From contig NZ_JAFMST010000005.1 in assembly GCF_017916275.1 (NCBI RefSeq), forward strand, positions 276,091 to 340,090: a stretch of DNA of 64,000 bases. The letters are read 5' to 3'. A program made the position numbers and the translations under genes. Below the pieces are notes generated by a model. It did no database searches and was not told the origin of the DNA. It saw only the letters and a program-made list of their open reading frames with translations. Positions 31,660-40,431 of the stretch are shown here, piece after piece. The stretch comes from Rubellimicrobium arenae. Its GTDB lineage: Bacteria; Pseudomonadota; Alphaproteobacteria; Rhodobacterales; Rhodobacteraceae. The number at the start of each line of letters is the position of its first letter. The first letter of the stretch is position 1.

Positions 31660-34395
31660 TCAGAGCGCGCCGTCGGCCTCGGCCTGCTCTGCCACCTTGG
31701 CGACGGAGACGACCTCCTCGCCGTCCACGTCGAAGACGCGCACGCCGCCCGAGCCGCGCGAGCGGAAGGAGATGCCGTCGACCGGCATCCGGATCGACTG
31801 CCCGCCCGAGGTCACGAGCATGACCTGATCCGACATTTCGACCGGGAAGGCGGCCACGATGCGGCCCGTCTCGCGTCCCCGCCGGTCGGACAGGTCCATG
31901 GCGACGACGCCCTGGCCCCCGCGCCCGCGCACCGGATAGTCGTGGCTGGAGCTGATCTTGCCCAGGCCGCCGGTGGTGACGGTCAGGATCAGGTCCTCGG
32001 CCGCCGACATCTCGGCGTAGCGTTCCTGGCTGATCGCCCCGGCCACGGCCTCATCCTCTTCGGGGCTGACGCCGTTGTCCTCGTCGGTGACGCCCAGGAC
32101 GGCCCGCCGCATCTTGAGGTAGGCGACGCGCTCCTCGGACGTGGCTTCAAAGTGGCGCACGGTGGCCATCGACACGACGTGATCGCTCTCGTCGCGCAGC
32201 GTGATGCCCCGGACCCCGGTCGAATCGCGGCCCTTGAACACGCGGACGTCGGTGGTCGGGAAACGGATGGCGCGGCCATGATCCGTGACCAGCAGCACAT
32301 CGTCCTCCTCGGACGCGATCCTGGCGTTCACGAGCCGCGTCCCGTCAGGCAGTTTCATCGCGATCTTCCCGCCGCGCCGCACGTCGGTGAAGTCGGACAG
32401 GGCGTTGCGCCGCACATCCCCCGTCGAGGTCGCGAAGACGATCTGAAGCTCATCCCAGTGGTCTTCGGGCCGGTCCACGGGCACGATGGCCGCGATCGTC
32501 ACGCCCTGGTCGATGGGCAGGAGGTTGACCAGCGCCTTGCCCTTAGCCGTGCGTCCGGCCAAGGGCAGCCGCCAGCACTTGAGCTTGTAGGCCATGCCGT
32601 CGGTCGTGAAGAACAGCAGCGGCGTGTGCGTGTTCGCGACGAAAAGCTGGACGATGACGTCCTCCTCCTTCGTCTGCATCGACGAAAGGCCCTTGCCACC
32701 ACGCCGCTGCGACCGGAACTCGGACAGGGCGGTCCGCTTAATGTAGCCGCCCTGGGTCACGGTCACGACCATGTCCTCGCGCTCGATCAGGTCCTCGTCC
32801 TCGAGATCGGCGGCCCATTCCGTGATCTCGGTCCGGCGCGGCACGGCGAAGAGCGAGCGCACCTCGCGCAACTCGTCCGCGATGATGCCCATGATCCGCT
32901 CGCGCGAGCCCAGGATCTCGAGGTACTCCTTGATCTTGCCGGCCAGCTCCTGGAGCTCGTCGGTGACCTCCTGAACGCCCAGCTGGGTCAGACGCTGCAG
33001 CCGCAGGTCGAGGATTGCGCGCGCCTGCGCGTCGGACAGGTTGTAGGTCCCATCCTCGTTCATCGGATGCAGGGGATCGTCGATCAACCGGATGAAGGGC
33101 GCGATCTCGTGGGCGGGCCAGCGGCGCTCCATCAGGCGCGTCCGGGCCTCCGACGCATCGCGCGACGACCGGATGGTCTGCACCACCTCGTCCACGTTCG
33201 ACACCGCGACCGCGAGCCCGCAGAGGATATGCGCCCGCTCCCGCGCCTTGCGCAACTCGAACGCGGTGCGACGGGCGACCACCTCCTCGCGGAAGTCGAC
33301 GAAGGCGGTCAGGAACCCGCGCAGGGTCAGGGTCTCGGGCTTGCCGCCATTCAGCGCCAGCATGTTGCAGCCGAACGAGGTCTGCATCGGCGTGAAGCGC
33401 CAGAGCTGGTTCAGCACGACATCGGCGGTCGCGTCGCGTCGCAGCTCGATGACCACGCGGACGCCGTTGCGGTCGGATTCGTCCTGGACGTGGGCGATCC
33501 CCTCGATCCGCTTGTCTCGCGCGGCCTCGGCGATGCGGTCGATCATCGTGGCCTTGTTCACCTGGTAGGGGATCTCGTCCACGATGATCGCCTGACGGCC
33601 GCGGATCTCCTCCATATGCGTCTTGGCGCGGATCACGACCGAGCCCCGCCCCTCGAGGTAGGCCTTGCGCGCGCCTGACCGGCCCAGCATCTGGCCGCCC
33701 GTGGGAAAGTCCGGGCCGGGGACGTACTGGATCAGGTCTTCCGAGGTGAGGTCCGGGTCCTCGATCAGCGCCAGCGTCGCGTCCACGACCTCGCCCAGGT
33801 TGTGTGGCGGGATGTTGGTGGCCATGCCGACGGCGATGCCGCCCGCGCCGTTGACGAGCATGTTGGGGAAGCGTGCCGGCAGGACCGTGGGCTCCCGGTC
33901 CTTGCCGTCGTAGTTGTCCTGGAAGTCGACCGTTTCCTTGTCGATATCCGCAAGGAGATAGGCCGCGGGCTTGTCCATCCGCACTTCGGTGTACCGCATG
34001 GCCGCGGCGGAATCGCCGTCCATCGAGCCGAAGTTGCCCTGGCCGTCCAGAAGCGGCAGCGACATCGAGAAGTCCTGCGCCATCCGCACCAGCGCCTCGT
34101 AGATCGCGGCATCGCCGTGGGGGTGGTATTTCCCCATGACGTCGCCGACCGGGCGCGCGGACTTGCGGTAGGGCTTGTCGTGCGTGTTCCCGGTCTCGTG
34201 CATGGCGTACAGGATGCGCCGGTGCACGGGCTTGAGGCCGTCGCGCAGGTCGGGAATCGCGCGGGACACGATCACGCTCATCGCGTAGTCGAGGTAGGAG
34301 GACTTCATCTCCTCCTCGATCGAGACGGTCGGGCCGTGCACGCCTTTCGGGCTTGCGCCGAAGGTCTCGTCGGGGGTGTCGGGCGTGTCGGTCAT
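31660..34395 (-). CDS. gyrA: DNA gyrase subunit A
   Basis: Breakage-rejoining subunit of gyrase. The 911-residue protein has the N-terminal ATG at [34 protein letters not shown], and the quinolone-resistance region [18 protein letters not shown]. The active-site tyrosine is in [12 protein letters not shown], and the GyrA box QRRGGKG near residue 565 identifies gyrase rather than ParC. At the E. coli Ser83 and Asp87 positions it has Ala and Glu. A TTG start 18 bases upstream is possible but less likely. Confidence 0.97.
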   Translation of the reverse strand: MTDTPDTPDETFGASPKGVHGPTVSIEEEMKSSYLDYAMSVIVSRAIPDLRDGLKPVHRRILYAMHETGNTHDKPYRKSARPVGDVMGKYHPHGDAAIYEALVRMAQDFSMSLPLLDGQGNFGSMDGDSAAAMRYTEVRMDKPAAYLLADIDKETVDFQDNYDGKDREPTVLPARFPNMLVNGAGGIAVGMATNIPPHNLGEVVDATLALIEDPDLTSEDLIQYVPGPDFPTGGQMLGRSGARKAYLEGRGSVVIRAKTHMEEIRGRQAIIVDEIPYQVNKATMIDRIAEAARDKRIEGIAHVQDESDRNGVRVVIELRRDATADVVLNQLWRFTPMQTSFGCNMLALNGGKPETLTLRGFLTAFVDFREEVVARRTAFELRKARERAHILCGLAVAVSNVDEVVQTIRSSRDASEARTRLMERRWPAHEIAPFIRLIDDPLHPMNEDGTYNLSDAQARAILDLRLQRLTQLGVQEVTDELQELAGKIKEYLEILGSRERIMGIIADELREVRSLFAVPRRTEITEWAADLEDEDLIEREDMVVTVTQGGYIKRTALSEFRSQRRGGKGLSSMQTKEEDVIVQLFVANTHTPLLFFTTDGMAYKLKCWRLPLAGRTAKGKALVNLLPIDQGVTIAAIVPVDRPEDHWDELQIVFATSTGDVRRNALSDFTDVRRGGKIAMKLPDGTRLVNARIASEEDDVLLVTDHGRAIRFPTTDVRVFKGRDSTGVRGITLRDESDHVVSMATVRHFEATSEERVAYLKMRRAVLGVTDEDNGVSPEEDEAVAGAISQERYAEMSAAEDLILTVTTGGLGKISSSHDYPVRGRGGQGVVAMDLSDRRGRETGRIVAAFPVEMSDQVMLVTSGGQSIRMPVDGISFRSRGSGGVRVFDVDGEEVVSVAKVAEQAEADGAL

Positions 34396-34446
34396 GCGAA
34401 CGGGCCTGCTCAATATCTAGTCGGTGTCGGGTCTGAACACCCCCTG

Positions 34447-34475
34447 CATATAGGGCAGAACGCTCCCGCAAACAA
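34447..34475 (-). promoter_or_regulatory. Candidate sigma70-type promoter of gyrA
   Basis: On the minus strand TTGTTT (-35) and TATATG (-10) are separated by exactly 17 bases. The predicted start near 34440 leaves a leader of about 45 bases before the gyrA ATG. Confidence 0.5.
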
Positions 34476-34588
34476 GGGTGGCAGCCGCGGACGCCATTTG
34501 CTAACAAACTGAAATTGTTGACTTATTGGGGAACCTTGATCGACCCTGTTCCGTAGAGGTCCTGAACCGCCTCGACAGGGGAGACGAC

Positions 34589-34867
34589 ATGACGACACGA
34601 CCCGCCTCGGAGACCGAGCTGATGCTCAGGGGATACGGCCTGACCACGGCCGAACTCTTCTACCGGATGCCCGATTACCGCAACGTCCTGAACACCTTCG
34701 TGTGGCAGGACTACGACCTGGCCCCCGATCATCCCCGGCTCTTCGAGTTCATCGAATTCTGGCAGAAGGAGATCGAGGGACCGCTTCACTCCGTGCGCTT
34801 CACCCACCGCAAGCTGATCAAGCCCGGTGAGTGGCGGCACGTCACCGGCGAGTTCACCTATCACTGA
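34589..34867 (+). CDS. usg: Usg family protein
   Basis: Small conserved alphaproteobacterial protein of unknown biochemical function, 92 residues. It has the family core LMLRGYGLTTAELFYRMPDY..LNTFVWQDYDLAPDHPRLFEFI..FWQKEIEGPLHSVRF. The name comes from its position upstream of another gene in early work. The ATG follows AGGGGAGACGAC. It is divergent from gyrA, and its end overlaps the convergent dehydrogenase gene by 14 bases. Confidence 0.88.
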   Translation: MTTRPASETELMLRGYGLTTAELFYRMPDYRNVLNTFVWQDYDLAPDHPRLFEFIEFWQKEIEGPLHSVRFTHRKLIKPGEWRHVTGEFTYH

Positions 34868-35744
34868 TCCCGTTCGCGCGGGCGACGAAGTCGGCAAGGT
34901 GGGGGATGTAGTCCTCGGGGCCGTCGCCCCCGGTGGTCATGGCCGAGGCGAAGGTGTTCTTCGCGGCTGACGCCATGGGCGTGGCCACCGTCGCCGCGTT
35001 CGCCATGGACTCGAGATAGCGCAGGTCCTTGTAGGCGTTCGAGATGGTGAACTTGTGCGCCTCGCGGTTGCCGTCCAGCGCATACTCCATGAAGGTCTGG
35101 TAGAACCCGCAGTCCATCCGTCCGCCGCGGATCACGCTGTCGAACCCCGCGACGGGGATCCCCACCTTGCGGGACAGCGCCAGCGCCTCGGAATAGAGGG
35201 CGGCATAGCCTAGGGACAGGAAGTTGTTCAGCAGCTTCATCCTGTGCCCGTCGCCCGGCCCGCCGACCCGGACCACGCGGCGCGAGAAGGTGCTCAGGAT
35301 CGCCTCGGCGCGCGCAAAGTCCATGTCGGTCGATCCGACCATGCAGTCGAGCGTGCCCTCCCAGGCGTCCTTGGGCGTCCGCGACAGCGGCGCATCGACC
35401 AGCGACACCTTGCGGGGGTGAAGCTCGTCGCCCAGCCGTTCCGTCACGGTGGGGTCCGAGGTGGAGCAGTCGATCACCAGGCTGCGCGGGCGCAGCGCCG
35501 GCATCATCTCCCGCATCACGGCCTCGACCTGCGGCGACCCGGTCAGGCAGAGCACGACCACGTCCGACGATTCGGCGAGCGCGGCGGGCGAGGGGGCCTC
35601 GGTGGCTCCCTTGGCGACCAGATCCTCGACCGCCTCGCGTCGGCGGTTGGCGACCACGGTCAGGGAATGCCCTTTCGCCAGGATGTTGTGCGCCATCCCG
35701 TGACCCATCAGGCCCACGCCCACAAAGCCGACCCGTTCCGCCAT
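34854..35744 (-). CDS. NAD(P)-dependent beta-hydroxyacid dehydrogenase
   Basis: Oxidoreductase of the 3-hydroxyisobutyrate/tartronate-semialdehyde reductase family, 296 residues. It has the Rossmann start ERVGFVGVGLMGHGMAHNIL, the substrate loop LVDAPLSRTPKDAWEGTLDCMVG in place of the usual DAPVSGG, and the catalytic lysine in GHRMKLLNNFLSLGYAAL. The altered substrate loop suggests an unusual substrate. I chose the second of two close ATGs because of its better spacing to GGGGAGGA. Confidence 0.85.
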   Translation of the reverse strand: MAERVGFVGVGLMGHGMAHNILAKGHSLTVVANRRREAVEDLVAKGATEAPSPAALAESSDVVVLCLTGSPQVEAVMREMMPALRPRSLVIDCSTSDPTVTERLGDELHPRKVSLVDAPLSRTPKDAWEGTLDCMVGSTDMDFARAEAILSTFSRRVVRVGGPGDGHRMKLLNNFLSLGYAALYSEALALSRKVGIPVAGFDSVIRGGRMDCGFYQTFMEYALDGNREAHKFTISNAYKDLRYLESMANAATVATPMASAAKNTFASAMTTGGDGPEDYIPHLADFVARANGISDR

Positions 35745-35926
35745 GACCATTCCTCCCCTGGTGTCGGGCCATCATGGAAGGACAGGCCCGGGGCGTCCAG
35801 AGGAGCCGGCCCGCGCAACGCGCGATGCTGTCGGGCGGCGTTAACTGCTCCGTGGGACTGTTTCGCCGTCGCACCCGATTGAAGGAGGTTCCCGTGCCGA
35901 CTGCGTCCCACCCGCCCGCGCGGCCT

Positions 35927-37006
35927 TCAGGCCCCGGCGCGCATCAGCATCCCGAACAGGTCGCGCGGATCGTCGGGATCCGCGATCATGTCCAGCAGGT
36001 CGTAAAGGCCGGTCGCCACGGCCTTTTCGCGCACATAGGTCAGCGCCGAGAAGTCCTCGACCGCGAAGCCGACCGAATCGAACAGCGTGATCGCCCGGTC
36101 GTCCCGGCGACCGGGCTTCCGCCCCGCGATCACCTCCCAAAGCTCCGTCACCGGATGCTCGGGATCGAGCTGCTGGATCTCGCCCTCGATGCGGGTCTGG
36201 GGCGGGAACTCCACGAAGATGTCCGAACGCAGCAGGATGTCCCGGGCCAGCTCGGTCTTGCCGGGGCTGTCGCCGCCGACCGCGTTGATGTGCACACCCG
36301 CGCCCACCATGTTGTCGGTCAGGATCGTGGCCAGCCTCTTGTCGGCGGTCGCGGTGGTGATGATCTGCGCGCCCAGGATCGCCTCCTCGGCCGTGGCGCA
36401 GGCCACGACGCGAAGTCCATGCCCAGCGAGGTTCGCCGCGCATTTGGCGGTGGCCCGGGGGTCGATGTCCCAAAGCCGCACGGTGTCGATCCCGCAGATG
36501 GCCTTGAAGGCGACGGCCTGGAACTCGGACTGGGCGCCGTTGCCGATCAGGGCCATCACCTTCGCACCCTGGGGGGCGAGGTGCCGGGCCGCCAGCGCCG
36601 ACATCGCCGCCGTCCGCAGGGCCGTGAGCAGCGTCATCTCGGACAGAAGGACCGGGTAGCCGGTGTGCATGTCGGCCAGCAGCCCGAAGGCCGTGACCGT
36701 CTGGAGCCCGGCGCGCATGTTGCGCGGATGGCCGTTGACGTACTTGAACCCGTAGACCTCTCCGTCCGAGGTCGGCATCAGCTCGATCACGCCTTCAGGC
36801 GAATGGGCCGGGATGCGGGCCGTCTTGTCGAAGCTTTCCCAACGCCGGAAGTTGCCTTCGATGACCTCGGCGATCTCGGCCAGCATGGCCTCGAGCCCGA
36901 TGCGATGCACGAGGCGCATCATGTTCGCGACGCTGACAAAGGGGATCAGCGCCTTTTCGGACGGCGCGGCCGCGTGCGTCACAGGCATGGGAAAGCTGGC
37001 GTTCAT
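35927..37006 (-). CDS. Ornithine cyclodeaminase
   Basis: Converts ornithine to proline and ammonia with NAD, completing arginine catabolism after arginase. The 359-residue protein has GVIELMPTSDGEVYGFKYVNGHP (substrate site), the Rossmann-like VMALIGNGAQSEFQAVAF, and HINAVGGDSPGKTEL with the catalytic aspartate. Its ATG overlaps the arginase stop (ATGA), and arginase makes its substrate, so the functional call is well supported. Confidence 0.93.
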   Translation of the reverse strand: MNASFPMPVTHAAAPSEKALIPFVSVANMMRLVHRIGLEAMLAEIAEVIEGNFRRWESFDKTARIPAHSPEGVIELMPTSDGEVYGFKYVNGHPRNMRAGLQTVTAFGLLADMHTGYPVLLSEMTLLTALRTAAMSALAARHLAPQGAKVMALIGNGAQSEFQAVAFKAICGIDTVRLWDIDPRATAKCAANLAGHGLRVVACATAEEAILGAQIITTATADKRLATILTDNMVGAGVHINAVGGDSPGKTELARDILLRSDIFVEFPPQTRIEGEIQQLDPEHPVTELWEVIAGRKPGRRDDRAITLFDSVGFAVEDFSALTYVREKAVATGLYDLLDMIADPDDPRDLFGMLMRAGA

Positions 37007-37926
37007 GCGAGGCTCCGTGTGGGTCGGTCAAAGATGCGGCGTCCGAGCAGGGACGCGGTGAGGTCCACCATGACTCCGGCGGTGCGCCCGCGTTCGTCGA
37101 GGAAGGGGTTCAGTTCCACGAGGTCGAGGGAGGAGACGAGGCCCGAGTCGCAGAGCATCTCCATGACCAGATGGGCCTCGCGCAGGGTCGCGCCGCCCGG
37201 CGACGTCGTGCCCACGGCCGGAGCGATGCCCGGGTCGAGGAAGTCGACGTCGAGCGAGACATGAAGAAGCCCGTTCGCCGCGTCCACCCGGGCCAGGAAG
37301 TCCGCCAGCGGCGTCCTGATCCCAACCTCGTCGATATGGCGCATGTCGGCGAGGTGAGTCTCGGTCTCGGCCAGGGCGGCACGCTCGGCGGGATCGACGG
37401 AGCGCAGCCCGATCATGCAGATGTTCTTGCCCGGGATCGGCGCGGGCATGGCCGGGAACATGGAGAACCCGTCGCGTCCAGCCAGATATGCCACGGACAC
37501 GCCATGGAGGTTGCCGGTCTCGGTCGAGGCCAGCGTATGGAAGTCGCTATGGGCGTCCAGCCACAGCAGGAACAGGGGCCGGCCCACCCGCTGCGCATGG
37601 GCCGCGACGCCGGCGACCGATCCCATCGACAGCGCATGATCGCCGCCCAGGAAGATGGGCATCCCTTGTGGCGCCGCCTCTTCGGCCGCGCGCATCAGGC
37701 TGACCGTCCAGCCCACGGTCTCGCCCAGCGCGAAAAGCCGGGGATCCTCGGCCACGTCCACCGGGTCCGGCGCCACGTTGCCCCGGTCCACGACCCGGTG
37801 CCCCAGGCTGGACAGCGCCTCGGCCAGGCCCGCCACGCGATAGGCGTCCGGCCCCATGAGGCAGCCGCGGCGCCGCTTGCCGCTGTCCACGGGGGCACCG
37901 ATGAGAATGATGTCACGCGATTCCAT
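37003..37926 (-). CDS. rocF: Arginase
   Basis: Dimanganese enzyme that hydrolyses arginine to ornithine and urea. The 307-residue protein has all metal-binding motifs: GGDHALSMGS, LWLDAHSDFHT and VSLDVDFLDPGIAPAVGT. The ATG at MESRDIILIGAPVDSG is the family start; the frame extends 28 codons further upstream into the regulator's promoter region without resemblance. It is first in a two-gene arginine-to-proline operon, divergent from an Lrp-type regulator. Confidence 0.95.
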   Translation of the reverse strand: MESRDIILIGAPVDSGKRRRGCLMGPDAYRVAGLAEALSSLGHRVVDRGNVAPDPVDVAEDPRLFALGETVGWTVSLMRAAEEAAPQGMPIFLGGDHALSMGSVAGVAAHAQRVGRPLFLLWLDAHSDFHTLASTETGNLHGVSVAYLAGRDGFSMFPAMPAPIPGKNICMIGLRSVDPAERAALAETETHLADMRHIDEVGIRTPLADFLARVDAANGLLHVSLDVDFLDPGIAPAVGTTSPGGATLREAHLVMEMLCDSGLVSSLDLVELNPFLDERGRTAGVMVDLTASLLGRRIFDRPTRSLA

Positions 37927-38012
37927 AATGTCAGGCTCGTTTCGTTGAGTGGAGGACTGAAGTAGGTATTCTGTGCGAATGGTATGTTGATTGCGCAATC
38001 TGGGCAGCAACC

Positions 38013-38450
38013 TTGGACGAACTGGATCAACGGCTGATGGCGGCGCTGCGGCGCGACGGACGGGCGAGCCTGTCGGAGCTTGCCCATGATCTGGGCGTGA
38101 CGCGAACCACCGTGAGGGCGCGGATGGCGCGCCTCATCGCCTCCGGCGAGATCGCCGGCTTCACGGTGCTCAGCCGGGCCGACGTGGCGGCGGCTCCGGT
38201 TCGCGGGTTGATGATGCTTCAGGTGGAAGGACGCGGGACGGACCGGGTCATGGCGCGGATCTCGGGGCTGCCCGAGGTCACGGCCTTCCATACCACGAAC
38301 GGCACCTGGGATCTCATCGTGGAGATCGGAACGCCCACGCTGGAGGCGCTCGACCAGGTGCTGTTCGCCATTCGGCGCATCGAGGGCGTCACGAGGAGCG
38401 AGACAAACCTGCTCCTCAGCACGCGGCGGCCGATCAGGCGGCCTGGCTAG
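38013..38450 (+). CDS. Lrp/AsnC-family transcriptional regulator
   Basis: Likely controls the divergent arginase-ornithine cyclodeaminase operon, with an amino acid as effector. The 145-residue protein has the winged-helix DNA-binding part LDELDQRLMAALRRDGRASLSELAHDLGVTRTTVRARMARL and a C-terminal RAM sensor (TAFHTTNGTWDLIVEIGT). The start appears to be TTG, since the family N-terminus begins there and no in-frame ATG lies just before it. The 86-base intergenic region must hold both promoters. Confidence 0.9.
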   Translation: MDELDQRLMAALRRDGRASLSELAHDLGVTRTTVRARMARLIASGEIAGFTVLSRADVAAAPVRGLMMLQVEGRGTDRVMARISGLPEVTAFHTTNGTWDLIVEIGTPTLEALDQVLFAIRRIEGVTRSETNLLLSTRRPIRRPG

Positions 38451-38901
38451 AGGACCGCCGCGCCGCCACGATCCAGATCACCATCAGCACCAAAGAGAAG
38501 ATCGCGTTCCAGGAGGCCATGGACAGGCTAAGGAATTGCCAGGCGATCTGATCGCACATGACGATCCGCGGACCTTCGACCGCCAGCAGGTCCCCGCCCG
38601 ACAGGCCGCCCAGGCCCGACCCCGTGCAATGCGCCGGGCCAAGCCACCAGTGACGTTCCACCCCCGTATGGTAGGCCCCCAGGATGGCCGTCGCGGACGC
38701 GGCGATGGAGCCCAGGATCGGGAAGAGCGGGCCCCTGACAGCAAGGGCGAGGACCCCGATCGCGACGGCGGCAAAGTGGGGGTAGCGTTGGTACCAGCAC
38801 AGCGCGCAAGGCGGATAGCCCATGGCCTGGAACAGGTAGGCCCCGGCCAGGAGCGCGAAGGAGCCTCCGGCAGCCAGGAGAACGAGGGTATTGCGGGTCA
38901 A
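38434..38901 (-). CDS. dsbB: Disulfide bond formation protein B (DsbB family)
   Basis: Inner-membrane quinone reductase that reoxidises DsbA. The protein has four hydrophobic helices, the first cysteine pair in YPPCALCWYQRYPH (residues 31-36 region), and a second pair spread between PAHCTGSG and VMCDQIAW, as in DsbB. The start is uncertain: I chose TTG (38901), which gives 155 residues and has CGGAGA upstream. A TTG at 38955 would add 18 charged residues. It overlaps the convergent Lrp gene by 17 bases. Confidence 0.85.
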   Translation of the reverse strand: MTRNTLVLLAAGGSFALLAGAYLFQAMGYPPCALCWYQRYPHFAAVAIGVLALAVRGPLFPILGSIAASATAILGAYHTGVERHWWLGPAHCTGSGLGGLSGGDLLAVEGPRIVMCDQIAWQFLSLSMASWNAIFSLVLMVIWIVAARRSSSQAA

Positions 38902-39026
38902 GTCGGGTCTCCGGGAATCGCCCCGCACCCTTTCCGAGCCAGACCGAAGTGACAAGACGGTTATGGGAACCTTTGGTCTGGCTCGTCGCGTTGTGAACCG
39001 GCAATGGACAGCGGTGGAGGTCGGCC

Positions 39027-39866
39027 ATGAGGTGGCAGGGGCGGCGCGGGAGCAGCAACATCGAGGATCGTCGCCGGATGGGCGGCGGGGCCGCCATCGG
39101 CGGCGTCGGCGGCGTGGGTGCCCTGGCGATCGTGCTGATAGGCTATTTCCTCGGGGTCGACCTCACGCCGATCTTGAATGGCGGCGGCGGCGGCATGATC
39201 CAGAGCGGTCCCTACGAGCCGACCCAGGCCGACGAGGAGGCGGCCCAGTTCGCTTCGGTCACCCTCGCGGACACCGAGGAGGTCTGGGCCGACATCTTCC
39301 AGAACCAGCTGGGCCAGACCTACGAGCCTACGACCCTGGTTCTCTTCAAGGGATCGACCCAGTCCGGCTGCGGTGGAGCAAGCGCCCAGACCGGGCCGTT
39401 CTACTGCCCGGTCGACAAGAAGGTCTATCTGGATACAGATTTCTTTATCCTGATGGATCGGCAACTTGGGGCCGGCGGCGACTTTGCCGATGCCTATGTC
39501 GTCGCGCACGAGGTCGGCCACCATGTGCAGGACCTGCTCGGTATCCTGTCCCAGGCGCAGCGGGGCAGCCAGCAGGGCGCCGATAGCAGCGCCGTCCGGA
39601 TCGAGCTTCAGGCCGACTGCTTCGCCGGGGTCTGGGCCTATCATGCCCAGACTCAGCTCGGCACCCTCGAGCAGGGCGACATCGACGAGGCCCTGAACGC
39701 GGCCGAGCAGATCGGTGACGACACGCTGCAACAGGAGGCGGGACAGGCCGTGCGACCCGACTCCTTCACGCACGGGTCCAGCGAACAGCGCGAGCGCTGG
39801 TTCTACACGGGGTACCAGTCCGGCGACATCGGCCAATGCGACACGTTCGGGACGAGGGATCTTTGA
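39027..39866 (+). CDS. Neutral zinc metallopeptidase, YpfJ family
   Basis: Membrane-anchored predicted protease of the KPN_02809/YpfJ family, 279 residues. The short basic start RWQGRRGSSNIEDRR and the glycine-rich helix GGGAAIGGVGGVGALAIVLIGYFLG are typical. The zinc motif HEVGHHVQDLLG is near residue 160, and a further ligand lies in RIELQADCFAGVWAY. The C-terminal block QRERWFYTGYQSGDIGQCDTF is conserved in the family. Biological substrate unknown. Confidence 0.92.
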   Translation: MRWQGRRGSSNIEDRRRMGGGAAIGGVGGVGALAIVLIGYFLGVDLTPILNGGGGGMIQSGPYEPTQADEEAAQFASVTLADTEEVWADIFQNQLGQTYEPTTLVLFKGSTQSGCGGASAQTGPFYCPVDKKVYLDTDFFILMDRQLGAGGDFADAYVVAHEVGHHVQDLLGILSQAQRGSQQGADSSAVRIELQADCFAGVWAYHAQTQLGTLEQGDIDEALNAAEQIGDDTLQQEAGQAVRPDSFTHGSSEQRERWFYTGYQSGDIGQCDTFGTRDL

Positions 39867-39909
39867 CCCTTTGACGGAGGCGATGCGGGACGTTAGAGCA
39901 GCGGGGCTG

Positions 39910-39996
39910 GCCGGTGTGGCGGAATGGTAGACGCAGCGGATTCAAAATCCGCCGAGGCAACCCCTCGTGAAGGTTCGAGTCCTTTCACCGGCACCA
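39910..39996 (+). tRNA. tRNA-Leu (anticodon CAA)
   Basis: A complete class II tRNA. The acceptor stem is GCCGGTG pairing with CACCGGC, the D-arm is TGGCGGAATGGTAGACGCA, and the anticodon stem GCGGA/TCCGC encloses loop TTCAAAA (CAA reads UUG). There is a long variable arm CGAGGCAACCCCTCG, T-loop GGTTCGAGTCC, and an encoded ACCA end. It is the last core feature before the accessory block, and tRNA-Leu 3' ends are frequent integration sites. Confidence 0.95.
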
Positions 39997-40431
39997 TGTT
40001 TTCTTAGCTTTTGGCCGAAAGCTGGCTTGCGAGCCAAGGCCCAAGGTTTACACGGTTTATCGTGGTTTACACTCGCTCCGAGGGATCGGATCTACAAGCG
40101 AATCGGATCTGGCGCACATACGACCACTTGCCACGATTGCGTGGAAGCATCGGTCCCGATGGGCGGGGCAGCGTAGGCAGGCGAGTACCGCACCGGACTT
40201 ATGCACAGTCCAAGATATTGATCCTGTCCAGTCGATGACGCGTGCGTCAATTATGACTTCTGCGCTGTCCCTGAGGCTCTAGCTCGTCCTCATCAATGCT
40301 CCGCTCAGGTCCGGCCGAAGCTCCGGGCCAGCCAACCGTCCGCGCGGAAACCACAAGAACCGGGTCGCGGCCCCACCACCCTGCGGCTAGCTCCCGGCCG
40401 GCAGCACACCGGAGAGCCACAAGAGTCACAC
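39997..40431. other. Intergenic stretch downstream of tRNA-Leu, no gene supported
   Basis: About 435 bases with lower GC than either side. Short frames (75 and 69 codons) run through it but have no ribosome sites or family resemblance. It starts with a possible tRNA terminator hairpin (AGCTTT / AAAGCT just after 40000) and carries three GGTTTA direct repeats. I found no second copy of the tRNA 3' end by eye. Confidence 0.4.
40045..40069 (+). repeat. Three short direct repeats GGTTTA near tRNA-Leu
   Basis: GGTTTA occurs at 40045, 40054 and 40064; the first and third extend to GGTTTACAC. The 9-10 base spacing puts them on nearly the same helix face. Such arrays act as arm-type sites for integrases or as regulator sites, but here this is only a guess from position. 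Confidence 0.4.

Noticed and set aside
31453..33678. 741-codon plus frame opposite gyrA
   Set aside because: It lies antisense to an unmistakable gyrA and shows no domain; histidine- and aspartate-rich composition is the usual shadow pattern.
34548..34562. GTTC-N7-GTCC resembling a LexA box between gyrA and usg
   Set aside because: One mismatch in the second half-site, and neither neighbour is a known SOS gene. Chance matches of this quality are expected.
39997..40431. Second copy of the tRNA-Leu 3' end as attachment site
   Set aside because: I looked for a repeat of the T-arm and acceptor sequence through the accessory region and saw none. The matching end may be outside the window, so no att site is called.
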